Part shown: positions 1 to 9,100 of the stretch, one piece after another
Position numbering within the stretch: the first letter of the stretch is position 1
Layout: each line of letters starts with the position of its first letter
Assembly (NCBI RefSeq): GCF_020387415.1
Contig: NZ_JAGWCB010000001.1
Coordinates: 1-64,000 of the forward strand
DNA from: Ideonella benzenivorans
GTDB taxonomy: Bacteria; Pseudomonadota; Gammaproteobacteria; Burkholderiales; Burkholderiaceae_C
Direction of reading: 5' to 3'
Length of the DNA: 64,000 bases
Notes under the pieces: model-generated
Seen by the model: only the letters and a program-made list of their open reading frames with translations
Database searches by the model: none
Told to the model about the DNA's origin: nothing
Translations under genes and position numbers: made by a program

Positions 1-2
1 CC

Positions 3-206
3 ATCATGGTGGACAAGATCTTCGAGGTGGTGCAGACCATCCACGCGCAGGGCACGACGATGCTGCTGGTCGAGCAGAACGCCAGCCGGGCGCTGGCCCT
101 GGCCGACCGGGGCTATGTGCTGGACTCGGGCGAGGTCAGCATGAGCGGCCCGGCCCAGGCGCTGCTGACCGATCCCAAGGTCCGCGCCGCCTACCTCGGC
201 GAGTGA
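3..206 (+). CDS. livF: ABC transporter ATP-binding protein, C-terminal fragment (LivF-like)
   Basis: Only the last 67 or so codons are in the window; the gene starts upstream of base 1. The visible part carries the H-loop region context TTMLLVEQNASRALALADRG and a terminal segment ending in AAYLGE, which is typical of LivF, one of the two ATPases that power high-affinity branched-chain amino-acid or related amide uptake. LivF normally has about 235 residues, so Walker A, the signature motif and Walker B all lie outside the window. The gene meets the lipase-chaperone gene tail to tail. Family assignment rests on the C-terminal signature alone; the substrate cannot be judged. Confidence 0.8.
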   Translation: MMVDKIFEVVQTIHAQGTTMLLVEQNASRALALADRGYVLDSGEVSMSGPAQALLTDPKVRAAYLGE

Positions 207-230
207 GCGCCACGGCAGCGGCTCAGTCGT

Positions 231-1223
231 TCAGCCACCGCCCGGATCCAGGCCCAGCACGGCCCGGGCGCGGCGCTGCTCCTCCGGGGCAAAGCGGGCC
301 TCGACCAACTGATCGATGGCCTGCTGCCGCTGCAGCGCCGAGAGCTCGGCCGCACCGCGCAGCTGGGTGATCTGGCGGCGCACCTCAGCCACCTTCTGCG
401 TCCAGGCTGCCTGGGCCTGGTCCAGGGCCTGCAGACGCGCGGCGGCCTCCGGCCCCAGCGTGGCCTCCCGCTGCCGCTGCAGGGCGGTCAGGTCCTCGCC
501 GGGGTGCGGGGCGCGGGCCGCTGCGGGCAGTCCGCTGTCGGGCAGCTTGTCAGCCGATGCGGCGGCGGGCGTCAGCGCATCGCGCTTGAGCCGCGCCTGC
601 AGCGCCGCCTCCTCGTCGCCGTAGAAGGCCTCGGCCCAGTCGTTGCCCAGCACCAGGCGGCGCTGGCGGGCGCGCTCCTGCAGGGCCAGGGCCAGGCTGT
701 CCGCCGTGGGCGGGCTGGTGGTGCTGGTGGGCGCCAGCTGACGTTGCAGCTGCAGGTAGCGTTCCCACACCGCCATGACCTGGGCGGCGCCGTCCTCGCT
801 GCCCAACTCGGTGCGCGCCTGGTGCTGCAGCAGGGCGCCCAGTTCCTCCACCGTGGCCTCGCCCAGCGTGGTCAACAGCTGGTCGAAGCGCCGTCGCACC
901 GCCTGGTTCGGCACCAGCCGGCCCTGGGCATCCAGGCGGAAACCGCCGTCGGGTTGCGCGCCACGCAGCGAGCCTCGCTCGTACAGGGCTTGTCGCACCT
1001 GGGCCACGCTGCGCTGGACGCGCGAGGGGTTGGGTTGCAGGGCTGCCACCGCCTCCAGGGTCGCGGGCTGCGCTCCGGCCGCGGTGGTGCCCAGGGGGGA
1101 GGCTGAGGGGCTGGGCTGCCCCGCCGCCCGTGCGCTGGGCGCCTGGGTTGTCCAGGCCCACCACAGCCCGCCGCACAGCAGCAACGCCGTCCCGGTCCAC
1201 AGGGCCGTGTGGCGGGCGGGCAT
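231..1223 (-). CDS. lifO: Lipase chaperone (lipase-specific foldase)
   Basis: Protein of 330 residues. An N-terminal hydrophobic anchor (about residues 7-25) is followed by an Ala/Pro/Gln-rich stretch and a helical, Gln- and Arg-rich periplasmic domain, as in membrane-anchored lipase foldases (Lif/LipB). The family signature R-x-x-F-D near residue 115 (RRRFDQLLTTLGE) is intact. The start codon overlaps the stop codon of the lipase gene by one base (TGATG), so the two are translationally coupled, which fits a chaperone made together with its single client. It is expected to fold the secreted lipase in the periplasm before type II export. The length is close to the usual 320-350 residues. Confidence 0.93.
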   Translation of the reverse strand: MPARHTALWTGTALLLCGGLWWAWTTQAPSARAAGQPSPSASPLGTTAAGAQPATLEAVAALQPNPSRVQRSVAQVRQALYERGSLRGAQPDGGFRLDAQGRLVPNQAVRRRFDQLLTTLGEATVEELGALLQHQARTELGSEDGAAQVMAVWERYLQLQRQLAPTSTTSPPTADSLALALQERARQRRLVLGNDWAEAFYGDEEAALQARLKRDALTPAAASADKLPDSGLPAAARAPHPGEDLTALQRQREATLGPEAAARLQALDQAQAAWTQKVAEVRRQITQLRGAAELSALQRQQAIDQLVEARFAPEEQRRARAVLGLDPGGG

Positions 1224-2158
1224 CACAGGCCGATCGACTTCAGGCGGTTGGCCTGCGAGCGGTAGAAGGCCACCGGGTCGGGCGCGAACAGGCCGCGCAG
1301 GCCAAAGGCCTGGTTGATCTCGTCCAGGTGGTTCCAGGCGTAGTCGTCGCGCAGCACCGTGCCCCAGTGCGAGGCGCACTTGCCCACCAGGCCGTCGTTG
1401 GACGCGCCCTTGAAGCTCACCGAGGTCAGCGTCAGCAGGGCGTCGCTGAGGTCGAACACATTGGTCAGCACCGCATTGCCGCCGGCCGAGTAGTAGCGCA
1501 CGCCGTTGACCAGTTCCGGCCCCTGGCCGCAGCTGCTGCTGGGTGCGCCCTGCGGGTAGTTGGCGTTGAAGGCCGCCGCGCCGGCCGTGGTCAGCGAGTT
1601 CATCGCGGCCTCGGAATCCTGCGGCAGGTCGGGGCTGCCCGAGAGCAGGCTGATCAGCGCCGCGAAGGCATTGGCCACCGAGGCCACCCAGGCCGTGGTG
1701 CCGGTGGCCGTGGTGCCGGCCTTGATGTCGTCGGCCACCGGGCTGCCGGTGTGCGGCGTGCCCATGGTGGTGACCGAGGCCACCAGCTGCGGCGCCACGG
1801 CGGCCACATAGCGCACTGCCTGCCCGCCGTGGCTGTGGCCCACCAGGTTGAACTTGCTGTAGCCGTAGGTGGCCTGCAGACGCTGCAGCTCGGCCAGCAG
1901 CTGCTCGCCGCGCACCTCGCTGCTGTTGGCCGCCGAGACCTGCGACACATAGACCCTGGCGCCGCCCGAGGCCAGGCCGCTGTCGATGCCCCACCAGTAG
2001 TCCACCGGGCCGATCGAATCCCAGCCGAACAGGCCATGCACCAGCACGATGGGGTAGCGCGTCTGGGTGTAGGTGTCGGCCGCATGGACCACGGTCGGCG
2101 CGACCGTGCCGGTGATGCAGGCCGCCGCCACCACCGTCTTCAGGAACCAGCGTTTCAT
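1223..2158 (-). CDS. lipA: Secreted triacylglycerol lipase, family I.1/I.2
   Basis: Protein of 311 residues with a Sec signal peptide (MKRWFLK, hydrophobic core, likely cleavage after VHA at about residue 26). It has the alpha/beta-hydrolase lipase fold: oxyanion-hole motif HGLFGWD near residues 41-47, nucleophile elbow GHSHGG with Ser109, and a C-terminal segment with the NDG Asp candidate and a NHLDEIN His candidate. Two cysteines (CGQ and GKC) match the disulphide of foldase-dependent Pseudomonas/Burkholderia lipases. The overlapping downstream chaperone gene supports this class. Role: extracellular hydrolysis of long-chain acylglycerols. A palindromic operator-like site lies upstream, shared with the divergent TPR gene. 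Confidence 0.95.
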   Translation of the reverse strand: MKRWFLKTVVAAACITGTVAPTVVHAADTYTQTRYPIVLVHGLFGWDSIGPVDYWWGIDSGLASGGARVYVSQVSAANSSEVRGEQLLAELQRLQATYGYSKFNLVGHSHGGQAVRYVAAVAPQLVASVTTMGTPHTGSPVADDIKAGTTATGTTAWVASVANAFAALISLLSGSPDLPQDSEAAMNSLTTAGAAAFNANYPQGAPSSSCGQGPELVNGVRYYSAGGNAVLTNVFDLSDALLTLTSVSFKGASNDGLVGKCASHWGTVLRDDYAWNHLDEINQAFGLRGLFAPDPVAFYRSQANRLKSIGL

Positions 2159-2231
2159 GGGGTCTCCTCTGCGTGTTGTGGCTCCGGCACCGACGCCCGA
2201 CGGGGGATCGACCCGGAGTGGGCGAATTAAA

Positions 2232-2243
2232 GAACGACCGTTC
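2232..2243. promoter_or_regulatory. Palindromic operator candidate between lipA and the TPR gene
   Basis: GAACGACCGTTC has perfect 5-base arms (GAACG/CGTTC) around a 2-base centre. It lies about 75 bases upstream of the lipase start, next to an AT-rich TTTAAT stretch on the minus strand that could be a -10 element. Short GAACG-type dyads are typical of TetR-family operators; the regulator is not identifiable here. Confidence 0.35.
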
Positions 2244-2332
2244 GTGCGTTGGTCTGGGTGATTTCCCATAGCTGCGCTGCAACATGGCCTCGGGCTTTCC
2301 CGGAGACGGGGGGGCAGGCTAAGCTGCAGGCC

Positions 2333-3262
2333 ATGACGGGAAGCCAGCCTGCCGCAGCGATCCAGAGAGGCCGTGTCCAGCGCTGGGCGGCGGTGACGCT
2401 GTGGCTGGGCGGGCTGTCGATCGGGAGTCACGCCATGGGCTTGCCCATTGATGTTCAGTCCCTCTGGGATTTCGATCACCCCGAGCGCAGCGAACAGCGC
2501 TTTCGGCAGGCCCTGGCCACGGCACAGGGGGACGAAGCCCTCACCCTCATCCTCTACACCCAGATCGCACGCAGCCAGGGTCTGCGGCAGCAGTTCGTGC
2601 AGGCCCGGGCCCTGCTGGAAGGGCTGCAGCCCGTGCTGGCGGGGGCCGGCCCCGAGGTTCAGGTGCGTTGGTGGCTGGAATGGGGGCGCACCTGGGTGTC
2701 GGCCGCCCATGCGCCAGAGCAGCGCACCGCCGAGGCCCGTGCCCGGGCAGGCATGGCCTGGGAGCGGGCGGCGCAGCAGGCCCGCGCGGCCGGGCTGGAC
2801 GATCTGGCCGTGGATGCCCTGCACATGCTGGCCTTCGTCGAGACCGAGCCGGCCGCCCAGCGGCAGCGCACCGAGGCGGCGCTGGCCGTGGCCCAGGCCT
2901 CCCCTCAGCCTGCGGCTCAGCGCTGGCAGGCCTCGCTCTACAACAACCTGGGCATGGCCTGGCACGAGGCTGGCCGTGACGATCTGGCCCTGGCCTCGTT
3001 CGAACAGGCCCTGCGCCTGCGCGAAGCCCAGGGCGCGGCCGGCCCCACCCGTGTCGCCCGCTGGATGGTGGCCTGGTGCCTGCGCCTGCAGGGACGTGAG
3101 GACGAGGCGCTGGCCCGGCAGCAGGCCCTGGCCGAGGAGGGGGAGGCGGCTGCCGACCCCGATCCCTATGTCTACGAAGAGCTGGAACTCCTGTACCGTG
3201 CCCGCGGCGACACGGCCCAGGCGGATGCCGCGGCCCGGCGCCGCCAGGCGCTGAACCCATGA
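2333..3262 (+). CDS. Tetratricopeptide-repeat protein
   Basis: Protein of 309 residues from ATG 2333; longer readings from 2249 cross an unpromising leader. After a basic/hydrophobic N-terminus (RWAAVTLWLGGLSIGSHA, possibly a signal peptide) it is almost entirely amphipathic helices. At least one clear TPR unit is visible (LYNNLGMAWHEAGRDDLALASFEQALRL), with weaker repeats before and after it. TPR proteins are interaction scaffolds; no catalytic motif is present. The stop codon overlaps the start of the DJ-1-like gene (ATGA), so the two are probably co-transcribed. Partner and precise role unknown. Confidence 0.75.
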   Translation: MTGSQPAAAIQRGRVQRWAAVTLWLGGLSIGSHAMGLPIDVQSLWDFDHPERSEQRFRQALATAQGDEALTLILYTQIARSQGLRQQFVQARALLEGLQPVLAGAGPEVQVRWWLEWGRTWVSAAHAPEQRTAEARARAGMAWERAAQQARAAGLDDLAVDALHMLAFVETEPAAQRQRTEAALAVAQASPQPAAQRWQASLYNNLGMAWHEAGRDDLALASFEQALRLREAQGAAGPTRVARWMVAWCLRLQGREDEALARQQALAEEGEAAADPDPYVYEELELLYRARGDTAQADAAARRRQALNP

Positions 3263-3867
3263 ATCTCGATCTGTTGGTGCGCCGGCCGGTGGCGGTGTTG
3301 CTCTACCCCGGCTGCGTGTTCCAGGAAATCGCCCTGGCGGTGGAGGTGCTGGCCCCGCACTGGCCGCTGCGCTACCTGACGCCGGACGGCGCGGTGCACC
3401 GGGCTTCCAACGGGGCCCGGCTGCAGGCCGATGGCGACTACGGCGGGCTGGACACCGAGGCCGTGGCCGCGGTGCTGGTGCCGGGCGGGGACCCAGGCTC
3501 CATCGTGCCCACCGGCCGTGCGCGGGCCGGCCTGCAGGTCGCGGCCGCCCAGGGCGCCTGGCTGGCCAGCATCTGCGGGGGTAACCTGGTGCTGGCCGCC
3601 GCCGGGGTGATGGACGGCTGCCGGGGCACGCACAACTACACGGCCGAACACGCCTCGCCCGAGGCCGTGGCGCAGACCGCAGCGTACTGGGCCGGCCTGC
3701 GCTTCGAGCGGGCGAACCTGGTGGTGGATGCCGAGCACCGCCGCATCACCGCCCAGCCCTGGGCCGACCGGGATCTGGCCGCCGCCCTGGCTCAGGCCCT
3801 GGGGGTGCTCGACCCTGCCGCGGCGGAGGACTTGCGGACCTATCCGCAACGGCGCCGCTACCCCTGA
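3259..3867 (+). CDS. DJ-1/PfpI family protein
   Basis: Protein of 202 residues with the DJ-1/PfpI (class I glutamine amidotransferase-like) fold. Visible features are the N-terminal strand VAVLLYPGCVFQEIA with the conserved Glu, the VLVPGGDPG loop, and the nucleophile elbow ASICGGNLVLAAAG with Cys106. The segment after the elbow carries HNYTAEHAS, which may supply the second catalytic residue. The family includes protein/nucleotide deglycases, isonitrile hydratases and AraC-domain regulators; this protein has no DNA-binding domain. It overlaps the TPR gene by 4 bases. The exact reaction cannot be decided. Confidence 0.82.
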   Translation: MNLDLLVRRPVAVLLYPGCVFQEIALAVEVLAPHWPLRYLTPDGAVHRASNGARLQADGDYGGLDTEAVAAVLVPGGDPGSIVPTGRARAGLQVAAAQGAWLASICGGNLVLAAAGVMDGCRGTHNYTAEHASPEAVAQTAAYWAGLRFERANLVVDAEHRRITAQPWADRDLAAALAQALGVLDPAAAEDLRTYPQRRRYP

Positions 3868-3903
3868 TCCCGGGCGCCGGGCCTGCCGGCATGGCCAGGA
3901 AGG

Positions 3904-3919
3904 CTGTATGGATGTACAG
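3904..3919. promoter_or_regulatory. LexA (SOS) box upstream of imuA
   Basis: CTGTATGGATGTACAG matches the LexA consensus CTGT-N8-ACAG exactly. It lies 30 bases upstream of the imuA ATG at 3949, so LexA would repress imuA-imuB-dnaE2 until DNA damage. Confidence 0.92.
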
Positions 3920-3948
3920 TATCTTCCCGTGCCTTGCCTTCTGCCGCC

Positions 3949-4749
3949 ATGCCTGCCTCCGATGTCCACGCGCGCGCCGCTGCCGCGCCCCTGTCCCTGC
4001 CGCCCGAGGTGGCGGGCCGGGTCTGGCCGGCCCGGGCCTGGACGGGGCCGCGGGGCGCGGTGCGCTCCAGCGGCCACGCCGCGCTGGACGCCGAGCTGCC
4101 CGGCGGCGGCTGGCCCTGCGGTGCCCTGACCGAGCTGCTGCAGCCCCAGCCGGCCCTGCTGGAGTGGCGTCTGCTGGGTCCGGTGGCCCGGGCCCTGGCG
4201 GCCGAGGGGCGACCCGTCGTGCTGGTGGGGCCGCCCCAGGTGCCGCATCTGCCGGGCCTGGCCCAGTGCGGGCTGCCGGCTTCGGCCCTGGTCTGGGTGC
4301 AGGCACAGACCACGGCCGAGCGGCTCTGGTGCACCGAGCAACTGCTGCGCGCCCAGGCCGCCGCCCTGGTGCTGGCCTGGGTGCCCCAGGCCCGGCCCGA
4401 GCAGATCCGCCGCCTGCAGGTCAACGCCCTGGGCAGCGAGGCCCTGGTCTTTGCCTGCCGGCCACTGGCGGCGCGGCAGGAATCCTCGGCCGCCCCGTTG
4501 CGCCTGCAGGCCCGGGTGGACCTGGACTGGGCGCTGCAGGTCCAGGTGTTCAAGCGGCGCGGGCCGGTGCACGAGGGCGAGGTCAGCCTGCCCTCGGTGC
4601 CCGGCACCCTGGGCGCGGTACTGCCCAGCCGCCTGCTGCAGCCGCGGCGCTGGCTGGCGGCGCGCCGCAGTGCCGTGCCGCAGCCCGTGCCCGTGCGGGA
4701 GGAGGAGGTCGATGCTCTGGGCCGCCCTGTGCTGGCCGGCGCCCGCTGA
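3949..4749 (+). CDS. imuA: Translesion synthesis-associated protein ImuA
   Basis: Protein of 266 residues. It is a SulA/RecA-like ImuA: the N-terminal part has LPGGGWPCGALTELL (a RecA-like lead-in) and later strands such as RPVVLVGPPQVPHLPGL and AALVLAWVPQARPEQIRRLQ. ImuA works with ImuB and DnaE2 in damage-induced mutagenesis. ATG 3949 is chosen over TTG 3934 because it sits 29 bases after the perfect LexA box. The gene overlaps imuB by 38 bases. No complete Walker A motif is evident, which is normal in this family. Confidence 0.88.
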   Translation: MPASDVHARAAAAPLSLPPEVAGRVWPARAWTGPRGAVRSSGHAALDAELPGGGWPCGALTELLQPQPALLEWRLLGPVARALAAEGRPVVLVGPPQVPHLPGLAQCGLPASALVWVQAQTTAERLWCTEQLLRAQAAALVLAWVPQARPEQIRRLQVNALGSEALVFACRPLAARQESSAAPLRLQARVDLDWALQVQVFKRRGPVHEGEVSLPSVPGTLGAVLPSRLLQPRRWLAARRSAVPQPVPVREEEVDALGRPVLAGAR

Positions 4750-6097
4750 GGGCGCGCCCGCGGCCGACCTGCAGGGGCCGGCCTGCTGGGCCCTGCAGTT
4801 CACGCCGCGGGTGGCCTGCTGCGGCGATGCCCTGCGCCTGGAATTGGCCGCCAGCCAGCGCCTGTTCGGCGGCCAGGCCACGCTGCTGAGCCGCCTGGCC
4901 ACCGAAGGCCGCCAACTGGGGGCCTGCGGCGTGGCCTGGGCCAGCACCGCCAGTGCGGCCCAGGCCCTGGCCCGCCAAGCCACGGTGGAGGGCACATCGC
5001 CGCAGCCGGCCCGGGTGCCCGGGCTGGACGTACCGCTGGCCGATGCCCTGGACCCGCTGCCGCTGGAGACGCTGGACGGCCTGCGCCCGCACGCCGACAC
5101 CCTGCACCTGATGGGCTGCCATCGCCTGGGCGAGGTGCGCCACCTGCCGCGCGGCGGCCTGGCCCGCCGCTTCGAGGCCGGCCTGCTGGCCGCGCTGGAC
5201 CAGGCCTACGGGACGCTGCCCGAGGCCCACTCCTGGCTCACCCTGCCCGAGACCTTCAGCGCGCGGCTGGAACTGGCCTTTCGCGTGGAGCAGGCGCCGG
5301 CCCTGCTGGCCGGCGCCCAGCGCCTGCTGCTGCAGCTCTGCGGCTGGCTGCAGGCCCGCCACGCCGGGGTGCTGGCCTTCACCCTGGCCTGGGAGCACGA
5401 CTCCATGCGCGCCCGCGACGTGGCCCCCGGTGGCGCGCTGACCGTGCGCACCGCCCAGCCGGCCCGCCAGACCGAGCACCTGGCCCGGTTGCTGGCCGAG
5501 CACCTGGCACGGGTCACCCTGGCCGCGCCCGCCGCGGCGCTGCGTCTGACAGCCGACGAAGTGCAGGCCCTGGCCCCGCCCAGCGGCCAGCTCTGGCCCG
5601 ATGCCCGCCAGCAAGCCCAGGCCCTGGACGAGGTGCTGGAGCGGGTGGCCGCCCGGTTGGGGGCCGAGCGCGTCTGCCGCCCACGGGTCTGCGAGGACCA
5701 CCGGCCCGAGTGGATGCAGGGCTGGCAGCCGCTGGACCGGCCCCTGCCGCGCACCGGGGCGCGCCTGCCCACGCTGCCGCAGCCGGCCTTTCTGCTGCCG
5801 GCCCCGCAGCGCCTGGGCTTGCGCCAGCACCGGCCGGTGCACCAGGGCCAGCCCCTCTTGCTGCTGCTGGGGCCGCAGCGGGTGGAGGGGGGCTGGTGGC
5901 ACCGCAGCACGGCGCCGCTGCCGCCGGGGGCCGAGGCCACGGCGCCCGAGGGCGCCACCGGCGTCGTGGTCTCGCACGCGGTGGCGCGCGACTACTGGGT
6001 GGCCTGGAGCGAGCGGGCCGGCGTGCTCTGGGTCTTCCAGACGCGGCTGGAGGGCGAGGCCGGCGAGGCCTGGTTCCTGCACGGCCACTTTGCCTGA
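4712..6097 (+). CDS. imuB: Y-family polymerase-like protein ImuB, short at the N-terminus
   Basis: Protein of 461 residues from ATG 4712, with a strong GGAGGAGG ribosome site just upstream inside imuA. ImuB is a catalytically inactive Y-family polymerase homologue that links the beta clamp to DnaE2. Recognisable parts are WALQFTPRVACCGDALRLEL and ASQRLFGG (palm), MGCHRLGEVRHLPRGGLARRF (thumb) and the little-finger/C-terminal region. Oddity: family members normally start with MLW and about 70-90 further residues before the ALQFTP segment; here only about 25 separate them, so part of the N-terminal palm appears to be missing. Confidence 0.87.
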   Translation: MLWAALCWPAPAEGAPAADLQGPACWALQFTPRVACCGDALRLELAASQRLFGGQATLLSRLATEGRQLGACGVAWASTASAAQALARQATVEGTSPQPARVPGLDVPLADALDPLPLETLDGLRPHADTLHLMGCHRLGEVRHLPRGGLARRFEAGLLAALDQAYGTLPEAHSWLTLPETFSARLELAFRVEQAPALLAGAQRLLLQLCGWLQARHAGVLAFTLAWEHDSMRARDVAPGGALTVRTAQPARQTEHLARLLAEHLARVTLAAPAAALRLTADEVQALAPPSGQLWPDARQQAQALDEVLERVAARLGAERVCRPRVCEDHRPEWMQGWQPLDRPLPRTGARLPTLPQPAFLLPAPQRLGLRQHRPVHQGQPLLLLLGPQRVEGGWWHRSTAPLPPGAEATAPEGATGVVVSHAVARDYWVAWSERAGVLWVFQTRLEGEAGEAWFLHGHFA

Positions 6098-6117
6098 CCC
6101 CCTGGAGAGGACGCGCG

Positions 6118-9100
6118 ATGGCCGAACCCCGCCCGCCGCTGCCCGACTATGCCGAGCTGTGCTGCGTCAGCAACTACAGCTTTCTGCAGGGCGCCAGCCA
6201 CCCGGAGGAGCTGGTGCAGCGCGCCGCCGCGCTGGGCTACCGGGCCCTGGCCATCACCGACGAATGCTCGGTGGCCGGCGTGGTGCGGGCCCATGTGGCC
6301 TGGCGGGATGCGGCGGTGCAGGCCAGCGGCCTGCAACTGCGGCTGGGCAGCCGCTTCCGGGTGACGGACGAGGCCGGCCAGACCCGCTTCACCCTGGTGC
6401 TGCTGGCGGCGGATCTGCTGGGCTGGGGCCAGTTGTGCGAGTTCATCACCCGGCTGCGGCGGGCCAGCCCGGTCAAGGGCCAGTACCGGCTGACGCAGGA
6501 CCTGATCGACGGCGAGGCCCTGGCCGGCTGCGTGGCCCTCGTCCTGCCGGAGCGCCACCTGGATGACGCGGCCCTGCACGATCTGGCGCGCTGGCTGCTG
6601 CGCCACTTCATCGGCCGCTGCTGGTGGGGCGTGAGCCTGCTGCAGTCGCTGGACGACGAGCGCTGGCTGGAGCGGCTGCAGGCCGTGTCCGCCGCCAGTG
6701 CCGTGCCCTGCGTGGCCTGCGGGGACGTGCACTTCCATGTGCGCTCGCGCAAGCCGCTGCAGGACGTGCTGACCGCCATCCGCCTGCGCCGGCCACTGAC
6801 CGATTGCGGGCTGGACCTGCAGCCCAATGCCGAGCGCCACCTGCGCACCCGGCTGCGGCTGGCCCAGGCCTATCCGCCCGAGCTGCTGGCCGAGACCCTG
6901 GCGGTGGCTGCGCGCTGCCACTTCTCGCTGGACGAGCTGACCTACCACTATCCCGACGAGTTCATCCCCCCGGGTGAGACGGCGGCCAGCCACCTGCGCA
7001 CGCTGACCTGGGCCGGGGCGGCCGAGCGCTGGTCCCAGGGCGTGCCCGCGAAGGAGCGGGCCCAGATCGAACACGAGCTGGCCCTGATCGACGATCTGCA
7101 CTACGAGCACTACTTCCTGACGGTGGCCGACATCGTGCAGTTCGCCCGCGGCCGAGGCATCCTCTGCCAGGGCCGGGGCAGCGCGGCCAACAGCCTGGTC
7201 TGCTACTGCCTGGGCATCACCGCGGTCGGGCCCGACCGGCTCACCGCGCTGTTCGAGCGCTTCATCTCCAAGGAGCGCAACGAGCCGCCGGACATCGACG
7301 TGGACTTCGAGCACGAGCGGCGCGAGGAGGTCATCCAGTACCTCTACCGCAAGTACGGACGCGAGCGGGCCGCGCTGACCGCGGCCGTCATCAGCTACCA
7401 GCCGCGCAGCGCGCTGCGCGACGTGGGCAAGGCCCTGGGCTTCACGCCTGAGCAGCTCGATGCCCTGTCCAGCGCCCACCGCGGCTGGGAGACCCGCGGG
7501 CCGGACGCGGCCCGGGTGGCCGAGACTGGCCTGGACCCGGACGCGCTGGCGGTACAACAGTTGCTGCAGCTGGCCACCCAGCTGCAGGGCTTTCCCCGCC
7601 ACCTGTCCCAGCACACGGGGGGCTTCGTGCTGACGGCCGGGCGGCTCTCGCGCATGGTGCCCATCGAGAACGCCAGCATGAAAGACCGCACCGTCATCCA
7701 GTGGGACAAGGACGACCTGGACGCGCTGGGCCTGATGAAGGTGGACGTGCTGGCCCTGGGCATGCTGAGCGCGCTGCGCAAGACGCTGGCCATGGTGGGC
7801 CTGCGCGAACGCAGGGCGATCGAGCTCTACCAGGTGCCCGAGGGCGACGAGCCCACCTACGCCATGATCAGCCGGGCCGACACGGTGGGCGTGTTCCAGA
7901 TCGAGAGCCGGGCCCAGATGAGCATGCTGCCGCGGCTGCGGCCCGCGTGCTACTACGACCTGGTGATCGAGGTGGCCCTGGTGCGGCCCGGCCCCATCCA
8001 GGGCGGAGCGGTGCACCCTTACCTGGACCGGCGCCAGGGCAAGGTGCCCGTGACTTACCCCCGCGAGGAGCTGAAGGTGGCGCTGGAACGCACCCTGGGC
8101 GTGCCCATCTTCCAGGAGCAGTGCATGCAGATCGCCATGGTGGCCGCCGGCTTCAGCGCTGGCGAGGCCGACGGCCTGCGCCGTGCGATGGCGGCCTGGA
8201 AGCGCAAGGGCGGGCTGGAGAAGTACCACGACCGCCTGGTGGGTGGCATGGTGGCGCGCGGCTACGAGCAGGACTTTGCCGAGGGCGTGTTCAAGCAGGT
8301 CCAGGGCTTCAGCGACTACGGCTTCCCCGAAAGCCACGCGGCCTCCTTCGCCCTGCTGGTCTATGCCAGCGCCTGGCTCAAATGCCATTACCCGGCGGAG
8401 TTTCTGGTGGGCCTGCTCAATTCCCAGCCCATGGGCTTCTACAGCCCGGCCCAGCTGGTGCAGGACGCCCGGCGCCACCAGGTGACGGTGTGGCCGGTGG
8501 ACGTGCAGCACAGCGGGGTGGACAGCGCGCTGGACGGGCCCTCGCCGGCGCCGCTGGAGGCGGGTGGGCCGCCACCCGCGGTGCGCCTGGGCCTGCGCCT
8601 GGTGGCCGGGCTGTCTGCAGCCGCGGCCCTGCGCATCGTCGAGGCCCGCGCCGCCGGGCCCTTCGCCGACACCCAGGACCTGGCCCGCCGCGCCGGCCTG
8701 GAGCAGACCGATCTGCGCTACCTGGCGGCGGCCGACGCGCTGCGCTCGCTGGCCGGCCACCGCCGCCAGCAGATGTGGGAAGCCGCCGGCCTGCGCCGCG
8801 CCCCGGCCCTGCTGCGCGGCGCGCCGGTGGACGAGGCCCCGCTGGCCCTGCCGGCCGCCCCCGAGGGCGAGGAGATCGTGGCCGACTACCAGAGCACCGG
8901 CCTGACCCTGCGCCGCCATCCGCTGCAACTGCTGCGCCCGCAGTTGCAGCGCCGCCGCCTGCTCACCGCCGAGGCCTTGCGGGCCTGTCCGGCCGGCCGG
9001 CTGGTGCGCCATGCCGGCATCGTCACCATGCGCCAGCGCCCGCCCACCGCCAGCGGCACCTTGTTCATCACGCTGGAAGACGAGACCGGCCTGGTCCAGG

